From: Oscillospiraceae bacterium | GTDB lineage: Bacteria > Bacillota > Clostridia > UMGS1810 | Direction: 5' to 3' | Assembly (NCBI GenBank): GCA_021629085.1 | Contig: JAJXRJ010000003.1 | Span: 1 to 64,000, forward strand | Length of the DNA: 64,000 nucleotides | In this document: positions 57,101 to 64,000 of the stretch, in pieces | How positions within the stretch are numbered: position 1 is the first letter of the stretch | Layout of the letters: each line of letters starts with the position of its first letter | Made by a program: the position numbers and the translations under genes | The notes under the pieces: model-generated | Told to the model about the DNA's origin: nothing | Database searches by the model: none | Seen by the model: only the letters and a program-made list of their open reading frames with translations

Positions 57101-58404
57101 AGGCAAATGGCAGCATTACGGTGTTTGACGATTTAGAACAGTTTACAAACGAGATTGATTTTGTGGCAGGCGGCGCATATCCACCCGAATATATTGCGCT
57201 TACTTCAGAGGAGGATCACACGACTGGGAACGGCAAGAGCTTAAAGCTTTCCAACCGGGGCTCTATAGCACATCGTGTTAAATTAAGAAATTCCCTTACG
57301 CAAGCTGGATTTGGCGGACGGGATTTGGGCAAGACATTCCGGGTTTCCTGCTGGGTGAAAACAGACCTTGCCGGCGAGGTGGCAATCGGCATGTTTGGCG
57401 ACACCAATACCACCTATGCCATCAACTATCATCAAGGGACGCGTGCAGCCGTGCAAGCTGGAAAGTGGACCAAGCTGGAATTTTTGTATACGATAGAGGA
57501 AGAGACCCTTGCAGCAGGCAATGAAGTGACGATGTTTGGAATTGGACAGGTGGATGGAAAGACCATTCCCACCATCTATGTGGATGATATCTCTGTGGTG
57601 GAAATAACAGAGCAAAACGGTTTTGAAGATACGGCGCTGCCGGAATTTTCGCCGTTTGGCGGGTATACAGGCGAAGTGTCATTGCGTGATTCTTTAAACC
57701 ATTCCATTTCAGGAAAACAGGCGCTTATGCTGGATGGGTTTACGGCTGCAAACCAGGGCATTATGCTGCCGCATATGCTTTCAAATGCGCAGCTGACGCA
57801 GTATGACATTGGTAAAACCTATCAGGTTTCCTGCTGGGTAAAACCTGAGGTAGATACCAATATCCAAATCGGGGTTTATGGTACCGGCGGCTATGAAGAT
57901 ACCCCGCATGCGTCTGTGGATATTTTGGCCAAAGCGGGGCAGTGGAACAAGCTGATGCTGGCATATCCTGTGACGCAGGAGACAGTGGATGCAGGCGTCA
58001 ATACAGTGGGGATTACACAGACTGGCACGGCGCCTCTGTTTGTAGACGATTTGCTGGTGTGCGGTGCGGATGGATATGCGCCGCAGCATTATCTTCTCAC
58101 AACAAGCAGCCAAGTGGCTGCTGGGGACGAAAAAGCGGATGTTTCACTTACGGTTGCACCCGGTATGAATTATGACGGCTATGAAATGCCGTTTACCGTA
58201 GTGCTTGCTTCGTATGAAAACGGCGCGCTCAAAGACATTGTCCTGTCTGAGCCATATGTGCTTGCAGACGATACAGACACTGTGACTTGCAGTTTTGACA
58301 TTGAAGCCAAAGCCGGCGACAGGCTAAAAGCGTTTTTGATCGAGCGCACCGATTCTTTAAAACCGCTTGCAAGTACGGTGCTCAATATTTCATTGCAGCC
58401 ATAA
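54106..58404 (+). CDS. Secreted modular GH10 endo-1,4-beta-xylanase with CBM modules
   Basis: 1432 residues. Signal peptide MKKWAAGILAVVFLTGIQFG, then two carbohydrate-binding modules of the CBM4/9/22 type (about 50-215 and 216-385; shared blocks such as DEEDHTAS, GKSLKM, ADDIVV), a third beta-rich module (390-575), a GH10 catalytic domain (about 600-960), two more CBM-like modules (about 998-1165 and 1166-1320) and a beta-rich end. Catalytic residues: acid/base E769 in DWDVVNE and nucleophile E869 in KITEYDF; also RGHTLMWDRSFPNGW, DGIGVQAHFSSP and GFLMWGFWDG. It would degrade xylan at or outside the cell surface. No dockerin or SLH anchor is seen. Monocistronic with its own promoter; ATG 54106 follows GGAAGGG. 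Confidence 0.9.
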   Translation: MKKWAAGILAVVFLTGIQFGSLYTDMPNMQVQASEITENPYRVERESDYDKTVYGSAYAFDDLTAFVLNTDFECGGEYQAAGVSLSDEEDHTASVLAKGKSLKMAGRDKVYNRVKLLNAFSSKEFTNEDIGRTFLVSAYLKADAEVPLMVGAHGVMGSEYAANPQVSDTKTVTPNEWTRFEFTYTVTAESVAAGVNYLGIGQKSGAPAPVIYADDIVVTALGKAMIFDNLDSFSNKTDYIAGGDYPNPVQNVVLSPEENHTASPAGKSLKLGGRTLAQHRVKILNLFGGPFTEEDIGRGFTVSCYIKPSVSTSVQLGLYGPENTAHAYSPYELTEQVAEAGKWTQVRLSFTVSDYIVQNGLYMVGIGQPSGAAPIAAELYVDDLIAESDDLVYFSMRQDNPDAIYESLPNDQATTLLTFEDFKNANIGGSSTYNATKSLVSVNDPTLPFDEAMRISVGIKPEIPYSVQMSHALPAGQVKDGDMLLAIVYMRAIASESEKEEGHFQYVVEQGQAAGYEKVLQSDAKVKVGSGWKKFYLPSGLIDGLETELNCLIRLGYEVQTVEFGGFELIHYPASCGLEPEDMPDSTSRYDGNEPGAAWRREALERIETLRKGKMQVLVKDGEGNPLPGALVDVDMTEHEFQFGTAVNTNLLSSSSNAKKYQEAVQTYFNTAVLESSHKWVEYEKNPNDAQQMVSKLEKMGIRYIRGHTLMWDRSFPNGWNDNTSIPKDLYEMFVRKDKEAIDKRIQEHFQNVGGYFSGRLVDWDVVNELVNNNAIRTEYGNAVLNQWFDWARAADPHAQLYINETGITGQNDTALNTFCDVLDYMAQNGVDWDGIGVQAHFSSPCDPVDFYEQLNRLAKYGKRMKITEYDFNKPGPLQGNFTRDIMLLCLSHPNMEGFLMWGFWDGSHWLKNAPLFNRDWTLKESGEEYMDLVFHRWWTDESGTTGADGSYAQRVFYGDHTITVQYEGTKVTKKVTVARGQDNVFEVVFDSSLFTPAKANGSITVFDDLEQFTNEIDFVAGGAYPPEYIALTSEEDHTTGNGKSLKLSNRGSIAHRVKLRNSLTQAGFGGRDLGKTFRVSCWVKTDLAGEVAIGMFGDTNTTYAINYHQGTRAAVQAGKWTKLEFLYTIEEETLAAGNEVTMFGIGQVDGKTIPTIYVDDISVVEITEQNGFEDTALPEFSPFGGYTGEVSLRDSLNHSISGKQALMLDGFTAANQGIMLPHMLSNAQLTQYDIGKTYQVSCWVKPEVDTNIQIGVYGTGGYEDTPHASVDILAKAGQWNKLMLAYPVTQETVDAGVNTVGITQTGTAPLFVDDLLVCGADGYAPQHYLLTTSSQVAAGDEKADVSLTVAPGMNYDGYEMPFTVVLASYENGALKDIVLSEPYVLADDTDTVTCSFDIEAKAGDRLKAFLIERTDSLKPLASTVLNISLQP

Positions 58405-58486
58405 GCAAGAAAAACTGTGTAAAAAACCGGGCCGTGGTTTTTAGGTGACACCAATTCGTCAAAAATTTACAAAAACACCGCTTATA

Positions 58487-58515
58487 TTGACTATTTCGAC
58501 AAAACGTGATAAAAT
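58487..58515 (+). promoter_or_regulatory. Promoter of the ComEA-like gene
   Basis: TTGACT (58487-58492), 17 bp, TAAAAT (58510-58515). Confidence 0.7.
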
Positions 58516-58559
58516 ATCCATAAGTATATATTCTAAAGAAATCTAGGGTGTTACCAAAG

Positions 58560-59120
58560 ATGCTGAAAAATTATAAACTCATTCTTTTGTGCGCCGGGCT
58601 TCTTTTGATAGCAGGCGTTTCCGGTTATTTTATCATGAAGATGGACTTGACTGCAAGGGACAACAGCACCGTGCAATCCTCTGACTATGTCCAGCGCGCC
58701 GACCCGGAAATGGTAGAGATTTATGTTCATGTCAAAGGTGCGGTGAAAAATCCTGGGCTTTATACGCTTGCGCCCGATAAAAGAGTGGACGATGCGATTA
58801 AGGAGGCCGGCGGCGCGGCCGATGATGCGGATTTGAATGCGGTTAACCTGGCACAAAAGCTGGTGGATGGTATGGAACTGTATGTGCCGAAAATTGGAGA
58901 AGCGCCGCCATCTGGCATCACGCAGAGCGGTAAAATCAATATCAACACGGCGAGTAAGGAAGAACTGATGGAGATTCCGGGCGTTGGCGAAGTAATGGCC
59001 CAGCGGATACTGGATTATCGGGAGAACAATGGCGGGTTTACCTATCTGGAAGAGCTGATGAATGTAAAAGGCATTGGATCAAAAACGTTTGAGTCTATGG
59101 TAGACTCCATCACCATCTAA
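58560..59120 (+). CDS. comEA: ComEA-like SLBB and helix-hairpin-helix protein
   Basis: 186 residues with one N-terminal membrane helix (LILLCAGLLLIAGVSGYFIM), an SLBB domain (IYVHVKGAVKNPGLYTLAPDKRVDDAIKEAGGAADDAD in part) and a pair of helix-hairpin-helix motifs (KININTASKEELMEIPGVGEVMAQRILDYRE in part, then LMNVKGIGSKTFESM). ComEA proteins bind incoming double-stranded DNA outside the membrane during natural transformation. Other competence genes are not in the window. The start at ATG 58560 has AGGGTG upstream; an earlier GTG is possible. The stop lies directly before the sugar dehydrogenase gene. Confidence 0.9.
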   Translation: MLKNYKLILLCAGLLLIAGVSGYFIMKMDLTARDNSTVQSSDYVQRADPEMVEIYVHVKGAVKNPGLYTLAPDKRVDDAIKEAGGAADDADLNAVNLAQKLVDGMELYVPKIGEAPPSGITQSGKININTASKEELMEIPGVGEVMAQRILDYRENNGGFTYLEELMNVKGIGSKTFESMVDSITI

Positions 59121-59138
59121 ATGAGCGGGAGGAAAAAT

Positions 59139-59921
59139 ATGGTTCTTGACAGCTTCCGGCTGGACGGCAAGGTTGCATTGGTAACCGGTGCATCCCACGG
59201 CATAGGCTTTGCCATTGCAAAGGGGCTTGCACAGGCGGGCGCCACAGTTGCGTTTAACGGGCGCAGCCAGTCCCGGGTGGACGAAGGGCTTGCCGCATAT
59301 GAAAAAAACGGGATTTTGGCGCGCGGTTATGTGTGTGATGTCACAGACGAGCCGCGGGTACAGGCCATGGTGGCTGACATTGCGCGGGAAATGGGGCCCA
59401 TTGATATTTTGGTCAACAACGCAGGGATTATCCGCCGTGTACCCATGTGTGAAATGGAAGCGGAGGAATTCCGCAGGGTGGTGGATGTGGATTTAACCGG
59501 CCCGTTTCTTATGGCAAAGGCGGTCATTCCCGGCATGATACAAAACGGGCATGGAAAAATTATCAATATTTGTTCTATGATGAGCGAGCTGGGGCGGGAA
59601 ACCGTGTCGGCCTACGCGGCGGCAAAAGGCGGGCTGAAAATGCTCACCAAAAATATTGCCAGTGAATATGGCGTGTACAATATCCAGTGCAACGGTTTGG
59701 GGCCCGGTTACATCGAGACCCCGCAAACCGCGCCGCTTCGCACTCAAAGGCATCCATTCGGGCGTTTTATAGAGTCAAAAACCCCCGCTGCACGCTGGGG
59801 TACAACGGACGATTTGGTGGGGCCCGCCGTGTTTTTGGCGTCCGATGCGTCCAACTTTGTCAATGGACACATCCTGTATGTGGACGGCGGGATTTTGGCT
59901 TATATTGGAAAACAAACATAA
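59139..59921 (+). CDS. SDR-family oxidoreductase, gluconate 5-dehydrogenase-like
   Basis: Classical short-chain dehydrogenase of 260 residues: cofactor motif VTGASHGIGFAIAKGLAQAG, NNAGIIRR, catalytic Ser in ICSMMSELG, YAAAK with catalytic Tyr and Lys, and PGYIETPQT. The IRR after NNAG and FRLDGKVALVTG at the start are typical of gluconate 5-dehydrogenases (interconverting gluconate and 5-ketogluconate), but other sugar acids are possible. GGGAGG upstream of ATG 59139 decides the start over ATG 59121. Followed by a strong terminator; no dedicated sugar-acid transporter is nearby. Confidence 0.85.
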   Translation: MVLDSFRLDGKVALVTGASHGIGFAIAKGLAQAGATVAFNGRSQSRVDEGLAAYEKNGILARGYVCDVTDEPRVQAMVADIAREMGPIDILVNNAGIIRRVPMCEMEAEEFRRVVDVDLTGPFLMAKAVIPGMIQNGHGKIINICSMMSELGRETVSAYAAAKGGLKMLTKNIASEYGVYNIQCNGLGPGYIETPQTAPLRTQRHPFGRFIESKTPAARWGTTDDLVGPAVFLASDASNFVNGHILYVDGGILAYIGKQT

Positions 59922-59954
59922 GAAAAATTTCAGCGGCGAAGGGGATTTGTAAAA

Positions 59955-59999
59955 CAAAAAAGGGATATGGGCGGTAAATTCGCCCATATCCCTTTTTTC
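59955..59999. terminator. Bidirectional terminator
   Basis: A perfect 18-bp stem (59956-59973 with 59981-59998, core GGGATATGGGCG) flanked by A- and T-runs on both strands. It closes the dehydrogenase gene and, on the minus strand, the dtxR unit. Confidence 0.9.
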
Positions 60000-60009
60000 G
60001 TGCAGGAGA

Positions 60010-60162
60010 TTATGGAACTGCTGATTTCATGCAGTTTTTCTTAAAATAATCTGTTTTCCGCTGGCTGTGCCGCCTTGTTTTCAAAGCTGCAAGGTTTGCT
60101 TTTTTACAGCGGTATCCGAAACATCCTTTGCGGTTTTTATAAGCCTTTACAATGTTTTTCAT
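60010..60162 (-). CDS. Possible 50-residue basic cysteine-containing protein after dtxR
   Basis: A 50-codon frame starts with ATG inside the last codons of the DtxR-type gene (60160-60162) and ends before the shared terminator. The product MKNIVKAYKNRKGCFGYRC... is strongly basic with three Cys and aromatic residues. The ribosome binding site (AAGGCG) is weak, and nothing similar is recognised, but the frame is fully open and lies inside the transcription unit. It could be a small partner of the iron regulator; existence not certain. Confidence 0.35.
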   Translation of the reverse strand: MKNIVKAYKNRKGCFGYRCKKANLAALKTRRHSQRKTDYFKKNCMKSAVP

Positions 60163-60514
60163 AATACGCCTTGATTTTGTCAAAGCTCTCCTGACTTAAA
60201 TCATGCTCTATTTTACAGCTGTCTTCATAGGCTGTGGTTTCACTTACGCCAATATCCATCAGTATTTTTGCAATCATTTGATGCCGTTCATAAACACGGT
60301 TTGCAATTTCAAACCCTTTTTCTGTTAGTGTTATGCTGCCGTCTTGATCCATGTGGATATAGCCTTCTTGCCTGAAACGCTTCATTGCAACAGAAACGCT
60401 TGGCTTTGAAAAGCCAAGTTCGTTTGCAATATCAATGCTGCGGACCGACCCTTTTTGTTTATGAACCATTAAAATCCTCTCAAGATAATTTTCGGCAGAT
60501 TCTTTTATCATCAT
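60137..60514 (-). CDS. DtxR/MntR-family metal-dependent repressor
   Basis: 125-residue regulator: ESAENYLERILMVHKQKGSVRSIDIANELGFSKPSVSVAMKRF (in part) gives the winged helix-turn-helix typical of DtxR/MntR, followed by ITLTEKGFEIANRVYERHQMIAKILMDIGV with the conserved metal-binding E-x-x-H and then DSCKIEHDLSQESFDKI, where Cys, Glu and His complete the metal site. No SH3 domain, so it is the short MntR-like type. Divergent from feoA-feoB with operator palindromes between, so it is almost surely the iron (or manganese) sensor shutting off feo. Own promoter at 60548-60576. Confidence 0.9.
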   Translation of the reverse strand: MMIKESAENYLERILMVHKQKGSVRSIDIANELGFSKPSVSVAMKRFRQEGYIHMDQDGSITLTEKGFEIANRVYERHQMIAKILMDIGVSETTAYEDSCKIEHDLSQESFDKIKAYYEKHCKGL

Positions 60515-60547
60515 CGTTTTCTACCCCATACCTGCATTTTAAATATT

Positions 60548-60576
60548 AGTATATCATACTTAAAAATGCTTGTCAA
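60548..60576 (-). promoter_or_regulatory. dtxR promoter with overlapping palindrome
   Basis: On the minus strand TTGACA (60571-60576), 17 bp, TATACT (60548-60553). AGTAT and ATACT arms (60548-60560) form a palindrome across the -10 box, which suggests autoregulation. Confidence 0.7.
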
Positions 60577-60655
60577 ATACAGGGGGATGGCTCAAAAGAG
60601 CACCAATACAAAGCAGGAAAAGATTTTTTATCTTTTAAAAATTTGATGAAAAGTA

Positions 60656-60716
60656 TTGACAAATATGGTTAGTTATGCTAAACTAACTAATGGGTTAGGG
60701 AATACTAACTTATAAT
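60656..60716 (+). promoter_or_regulatory. feo promoter with two DtxR-type operators
   Basis: TTGACA (60656-60661), 17 bp, TAAACT (60679-60684), with TGC before the -10. Operator 1 is GTTAGT (60668-60673) with ACTAAC (60682-60687), covering the -10 box. Operator 2 is GTTAG (60694-60698) with CTAAC (60705-60709), over the start region. Both resemble the TTAG-rich boxes bound by DtxR-family repressors. Confidence 0.75.
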
Positions 60717-60769
60717 GTACCACAATGCATTCTCAAATATGGTATATTGGTTGTTGAAATGAGGGGAAA

Positions 60770-60985
60770 ATGATGAATTTGACCGAAGCCATTGAAGGAA
60801 AAACGTATAGGATTAAACAAGTTGAAACGGACGACCAAGAATTAAATACATTTTTATTCTCACTTGGCTGTTACAGCGGAGAAATGATTACTGTGATATC
60901 CCATCTCAAAAATAGCTGTGTTGTTTCTATCAAAGATGGGAGATATAACATAGACAGTCAGCTGGCAAGCGCAATTATCATTTGA
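60770..60985 (+). CDS. feoA: FeoA-domain protein
   Basis: 71-residue SH3-like FeoA protein: MNLTEAIEGKTYRIKQVETDDQ and FLFSLGCYSGEMITVISHLKNSCVVSIKDGRYNID in part match the family, including the conserved G-x-x-x-G-x-x-I/V-x-V pattern. FeoA is a small cytoplasmic partner that supports iron uptake through FeoB. The start has GAGGGGAAA upstream. It follows two DtxR-type operators and precedes feoB by 96 bases. Confidence 0.9.
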   Translation: MMNLTEAIEGKTYRIKQVETDDQELNTFLFSLGCYSGEMITVISHLKNSCVVSIKDGRYNIDSQLASAIII

Positions 60986-61081
60986 GCCGTGCGCTTGCAA
61001 TTGTTTGCCCTGGGGTTAGTCTTTGCTAACTTACCGTGTGCATAAATCCGTATGGATTGAATCATAAAGGAGGAATTTATC

Positions 61082-63100
61082 ATGAGAATTGCTTTGACGG
61101 GCAATCCAAACTCCGGTAAAACCACCATGTACAATGCGTTGACCGGCCGGAATGAAAAGGTTGGCAATTGGGCGGGCGTTACCGTAGAGCGGAAAGAACA
61201 TCCCATCAAAAAGGTGTATTACAACGGGAGCGAAGAATTGATTGCGGTTGACCTTCCAGGCGCTTACTCCATGTCGCCCTTTACATCGGAAGAAAGTATC
61301 ACAAGCGCTTATGTAAAGAGGGAAAACCCCGATGTGATTATTAACATTGTGGATGCAACCAATTTGAGCCGCAGCTTATTTTTTACAACGCAGCTGCTAG
61401 AGCTTGGAACCCCTGTTGTAGTGGCGCTAAACAAGAGCGACATCAACAAGAAAAAAGGGACAAAAATCGATGTGGAAGCGTTGTCTGCTGCGCTTAGCTG
61501 CCCAGTGGTTGAAACAGTTTCCGTATCTGCCGACGGCTTGAAGGCAGTTGTTCAAGCGGCTGTAGAACGGGCGGGGAGCAGGCAGGAAGCGGTTTATCAT
61601 CAGGGAGAGATTGATCTTACGGACAAGGCTGCTGTTGAGGATGCCGACCGCAAACGGTTTGAATTTGTAAATACCCTTGTGTCAAATGTTGAAACGCGGA
61701 AGGTACTTACAAAGGAGAAACAGTTCGGCGATAAAATCGACGCCGTATTGGCAAACAAATGGTTTGGCATCCCCATTTTTGCCGTTGTTATGTGGTTTGT
61801 ATTCCAGGTTTCCCAGGTGTGGGTCGGCCCCTATATTGCCGATACCCTAGTGGCTTGGCTGGAAACCTTTCAAGGCTGGGTCGGCGGTTTGCTGGAAAGC
61901 GCATCCCCTTTATTGACAGCGCTTCTTGTAGACGGCGTCATTGGAGGCGTCATTGCCGTGATCGGCTTTTTGCCCCTTGTGATGGTCATGTATTTTTTGA
62001 TTGCGCTTTTGGAAGACTGCGGATACATGTCCCGCGTTGCAGTTGTCCTCGATCCAATTTTCAAAAAGGTTGGCCTTTCGGGAAAATCTGTGATTCCTTT
62101 TGTGATTACGATCGGATGTGCCGTCCCGGGTATTATGGCCAGCCGTACCATTCGGAACGAACGGGAACGCCGGGCAACCGCGATGTTGTCCCCCTTTATG
62201 CCGTGCGGCGCTAAAATCCCGGTCATTGCGCTCTTTGCCGGCGCGTTTTTTGACGATGCGGGCTGGGTGAGCACCCTCATGTACCTTTCCGGGATTGTCT
62301 TAATTTTCTTAGGCGCGCTGCTGGTAAATAAAATTGCGGGGTACAAGGCAAGAAAATCGTTTTTCATTATCGAACTGCCCGAATATAAAGTGCCCAGCCT
62401 GTGGGGCGCATTCAAATCCATGTGCGGCCGCGGATGGGCGTACATAGTCAAGGCCGCTACGATTATTTTGCTGTGTAATACGGCCGTTCAGATTATGCAG
62501 ATGTTTAACTGGAATTTCCAGGTTGCCGAAACTGCCGATACATCCATTCTTGCTACGATTGCAAGCCCCTTTGCGTATTTGCTGATCCCGATTGTCGGTG
62601 TGGTCAGCTGGCAGCTGGCAGCTGCGGCAGTCACCGGCTTTATTGCAAAAGAAAACGTGGTTGGCACGTTAGCAGTTTGTTTTGTTGGCCTGGAAAATTT
62701 GATTGATACCGAAGAACTTGCCCTGATGGAGGGCGCTGGCACAGAGGTGGCGACCGTCATTGCGATTACAAAGGTTGCCGCGCTTGCATACTTGATGTTT
62801 AACCTTTATACGCCGCCCTGCTTTGCTGCGATTGGTGCTATGAACGCTGAAATGAAGAGCGGAAAATGGCTTTGGGGCGGGATTGGCCTCCAGTTTGGCG
62901 TGGGATATACAGTGGCATATTTTGTCTATACCATTGGTACGCTTATAACAGCCCCTGCCACGTTAAATGTCGGCGCTGCCATTGCCGGCCTTGCTGCAGT
63001 TGTTGTTTTTGCTGTCATTGTGGGCATGCTGATTTACCGCGCCAATCAAAAATTGAATGCGGAATACACATTAAACACAGGTGCTGCAATGCAGGCGTAA
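61082..63100 (+). CDS. feoB: Ferrous iron transporter FeoB
   Basis: 672 residues. N-terminal GTPase domain: IALTGNPNSGKTTMYNALTG (P-loop), GNWAGVTVERKE (switch I), VDLPGAYSM (G3) and LNKSDI (G4), followed by a helical GDI-type spacer. The membrane part (about 225-660) has two Gate motifs: IPFVITIGCAVPGIMASRT with the conserved Cys, and VSWQLAAAAVTGFIAKENVVGTL. It imports Fe2+ with GTP hydrolysis. GGAGG precedes the ATG. Together with feoA and the Cys-rich partner downstream it forms the iron-uptake operon under the DtxR-type regulator. Confidence 0.95.
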   Translation: MRIALTGNPNSGKTTMYNALTGRNEKVGNWAGVTVERKEHPIKKVYYNGSEELIAVDLPGAYSMSPFTSEESITSAYVKRENPDVIINIVDATNLSRSLFFTTQLLELGTPVVVALNKSDINKKKGTKIDVEALSAALSCPVVETVSVSADGLKAVVQAAVERAGSRQEAVYHQGEIDLTDKAAVEDADRKRFEFVNTLVSNVETRKVLTKEKQFGDKIDAVLANKWFGIPIFAVVMWFVFQVSQVWVGPYIADTLVAWLETFQGWVGGLLESASPLLTALLVDGVIGGVIAVIGFLPLVMVMYFLIALLEDCGYMSRVAVVLDPIFKKVGLSGKSVIPFVITIGCAVPGIMASRTIRNERERRATAMLSPFMPCGAKIPVIALFAGAFFDDAGWVSTLMYLSGIVLIFLGALLVNKIAGYKARKSFFIIELPEYKVPSLWGAFKSMCGRGWAYIVKAATIILLCNTAVQIMQMFNWNFQVAETADTSILATIASPFAYLLIPIVGVVSWQLAAAAVTGFIAKENVVGTLAVCFVGLENLIDTEELALMEGAGTEVATVIAITKVAALAYLMFNLYTPPCFAAIGAMNAEMKSGKWLWGGIGLQFGVGYTVAYFVYTIGTLITAPATLNVGAAIAGLAAVVVFAVIVGMLIYRANQKLNAEYTLNTGAAMQA

Positions 63101-63112
63101 GGGGATAGGAAG

Positions 63113-63280
63113 ATGATAGATATTATTTTAGGCGCGGTTATTTTCGCGATTGTAAGCTGTGCGGCTTTCTACATTTACAAAGCAAAGAAACGCGGGCAAA
63201 AATGTGTTGGCTGCCCTTACGCCAAGCAGTGCAGCAGTAAGAAATCCAGCTGCTCGGGAAATTCCGGGACAACACGGTAA
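63113..63280 (+). CDS. FeoB-associated Cys-rich membrane protein
   Basis: 55-residue protein: one membrane helix (IDIILGAVIFAIVSCAAFYIY), a basic turn (KAKKRG), then KCVGCPYAKQCSSKKSSC with a CxxC and further cysteines. This is the usual pattern of the small FeoB-associated Cys-rich family found behind feoB in Firmicutes, probably helping iron handling at the inner face. It starts 12 bases after feoB with AGGAAG upstream. Confidence 0.85.
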   Translation: MIDIILGAVIFAIVSCAAFYIYKAKKRGQKCVGCPYAKQCSSKKSSCSGNSGTTR

Positions 63281-63352
63281 TGGGCAACAATGGCCGCCAT
63301 CGATGTATGGGTGGACGGCCCGGTCAGAATGGGCCTTTGCGCCGCCGTCCCC

Positions 63353-63392
63353 AATAACAAAATCCCGTCTTAAAAGACGGGATTTTGTTATT
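63353..63392. terminator. Bidirectional terminator between the feo operon and the SLH gene
   Basis: A perfect 18-bp stem (63353-63370 with 63375-63392) around TAAA, with core AATCCCGTCT. T-rich ends on both strands suit both converging genes. Confidence 0.85.
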
Positions 63393-63433
63393 GATAAACA
63401 TATATCTGTTTTTTGATAGGCGCTTTTCGGCAC

Positions 63434-64000
63434 TTATTCTCCCACTGCGCTGTTGGAGGTGCCGATAAAAATGTTGCTGTCTTTGCAAACGCCGAGGCTG
63501 CCGATTTTGGCGTCCACCGCGTAGACGTCTAAGCCGGGCATGGCAATGAGCACCTGGTTGAAGCTTCCTGTAATCACCACTTTGTCTCCGCCGCCGCGAA
63601 TGAGCGTCCGGCCTGTGAGGTTGCCGTTGTTGATGGATACGCCTGCGCCGTCCACCCCGTCGCCAATGATGACGTCGTTTGCTGTGGTGACGTTTTCAAG
63701 CGTGACGCCGGAAGTGCGGATCATCACATTCCCCTCTGGAAGCGAAGTGTATGTACCGGGCTGGTCGATAAAATTGGGCAGCATCCGGTCGATGACCGAT
63801 GCAAATTCCGCACGCGTGATGTAGCTTTGGGGGTTGAGCTTTCCGTCGGTGCCCTTTACATAGCCGCTGTTGACAATCGCGGAAACGCCGCCCACTGCCC
63901 AGGAAGAGACACTTTGCGCATCTAAAAATCCCGAAAGGTCGCTTGCCTCGCCATCTGCAAGGGAAAACAGCCGCGCAAGCACCAAAAAGGTTTCTTCCCG
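63434..64000 (-). CDS. S-layer homology (SLH) domain protein, C-terminal part, cut by window edge
   Basis: 189 codons are visible; the frame runs out of the window at 64000, where it reads REETFLVLARLF, an SLH motif. A further SLH repeat follows (YVKGTDGKLNPQSYITRAEFASVIDRMLP), then a beta-helix-like region of short repeats (GNVMIRTSGVTLENVTTANDVIIGDGVDGA, GNLTGRTLIRGGGDKVVITGSF in part), ending without a further anchor. SLH domains hold proteins to the cell wall; the repeat region resembles parallel beta-helix surface proteins. The N-terminal part, signal peptide and total length lie outside the window. Confidence 0.8.
   Translation of the reverse strand, partial: REETFLVLARLFSLADGEASDLSGFLDAQSVSSWAVGGVSAIVNSGYVKGTDGKLNPQSYITRAEFASVIDRMLPNFIDQPGTYTSLPEGNVMIRTSGVTLENVTTANDVIIGDGVDGAGVSINNGNLTGRTLIRGGGDKVVITGSFNQVLIAMPGLDVYAVDAKIGSLGVCKDSNIFIGTSNSAVGE

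Noticed and set aside
54450..58450. Many long frames opposite to the xylanase gene
   Set aside because: All are antisense shadows of a continuous, clearly recognisable modular enzyme gene.
58405..58470. Strong terminator directly after the xylanase gene
   Set aside because: Short GC-rich stretch near 58425 does not form a convincing stem followed by a T-run.

Overview
The window looks like the chromosome of an anaerobic, spore-forming member of the Clostridia (Bacillota). Evidence: a YunB-type sporulation protein, a large serine recombinase whose end is the tail of a sporulation sigma factor (sigma-G type), RNase J, indolepyruvate:ferredoxin oxidoreductase, a FeoAB/DtxR ferrous iron system, Rho-independent terminators throughout and strong AGGAGG-type ribosome binding sites. 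I cannot name the species from this sequence.

Layout. 0-3 kb: a metal P-type ATPase behind a palindromic operator, a truncated LytTR response-regulator gene, a ribbon-helix-helix regulator and tRNA-Thr. 3-9 kb: yunB, a penicillin-binding protein, a PPC-domain protein, a degenerate phosphohexomutase-like protein and RNase J. 9-18 kb: one co-directional block for aryl/indole-pyruvate oxidation (symporter, PaaK-type ligase, iorAB, ACT protein), then a PLP lyase of the aluminium-resistance family, a tiny Cys-rich protein, L-rhamnose isomerase, a GNAT enzyme, tRNA-Leu and tRNA-Asp. 18-30 kb: a secreted stalk-domain protein, a subtilase fragment, a bcp-tlpA-ccdA redox operon, DUF134/NifX proteins, a Crp/Fnr regulator facing thioredoxin, an iron alcohol dehydrogenase, and an exported aldo/keto reductase operon with a divergent LysR gene.

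30.5-51.5 kb is the most unusual region: a roughly 21-kb block bordered on both sides by broken genes (a frameshifted HU gene on the left, a cut-off P-loop ATPase on the right). It holds two near-identical RsbV/SpoIIAA-type STAS proteins, a MATE transporter fused to an RsbW-type ATPase domain, a PP2C phosphatase also ending in an RsbW-type domain, a 1136-residue ABC transporter (substrate-binding, permease and ATPase parts in one chain) ending in what looks like a degenerate RsbW-type domain, an S-adenosylhomocysteinase-like protein, a 5'-nucleotidase, a lactate dehydrogenase, a CstA-family transporter and a sugar-binding lipoprotein. No sigma factor is present. An AgrC-like sensor, a DUF3298 protein and a LytTR response regulator sit in the middle. 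The two flanking operons share the same promoter architecture: two TTCACG motifs exactly 21 bp apart, the second starting exactly 37 bp before a -10 box. My reading is a LytTR-controlled regulon in which partner-switching domains are wired directly to transporters.

52-64 kb: tRNA-Arg, the recombinase with the sigma-factor tail, a 1432-residue modular GH10 xylanase, a ComEA-like protein, an SDR sugar dehydrogenase, a divergent dtxR / feoA-feoB locus with two GTTAG-type operators, and the C-terminal part of an S-layer-homology protein cut by the window edge.
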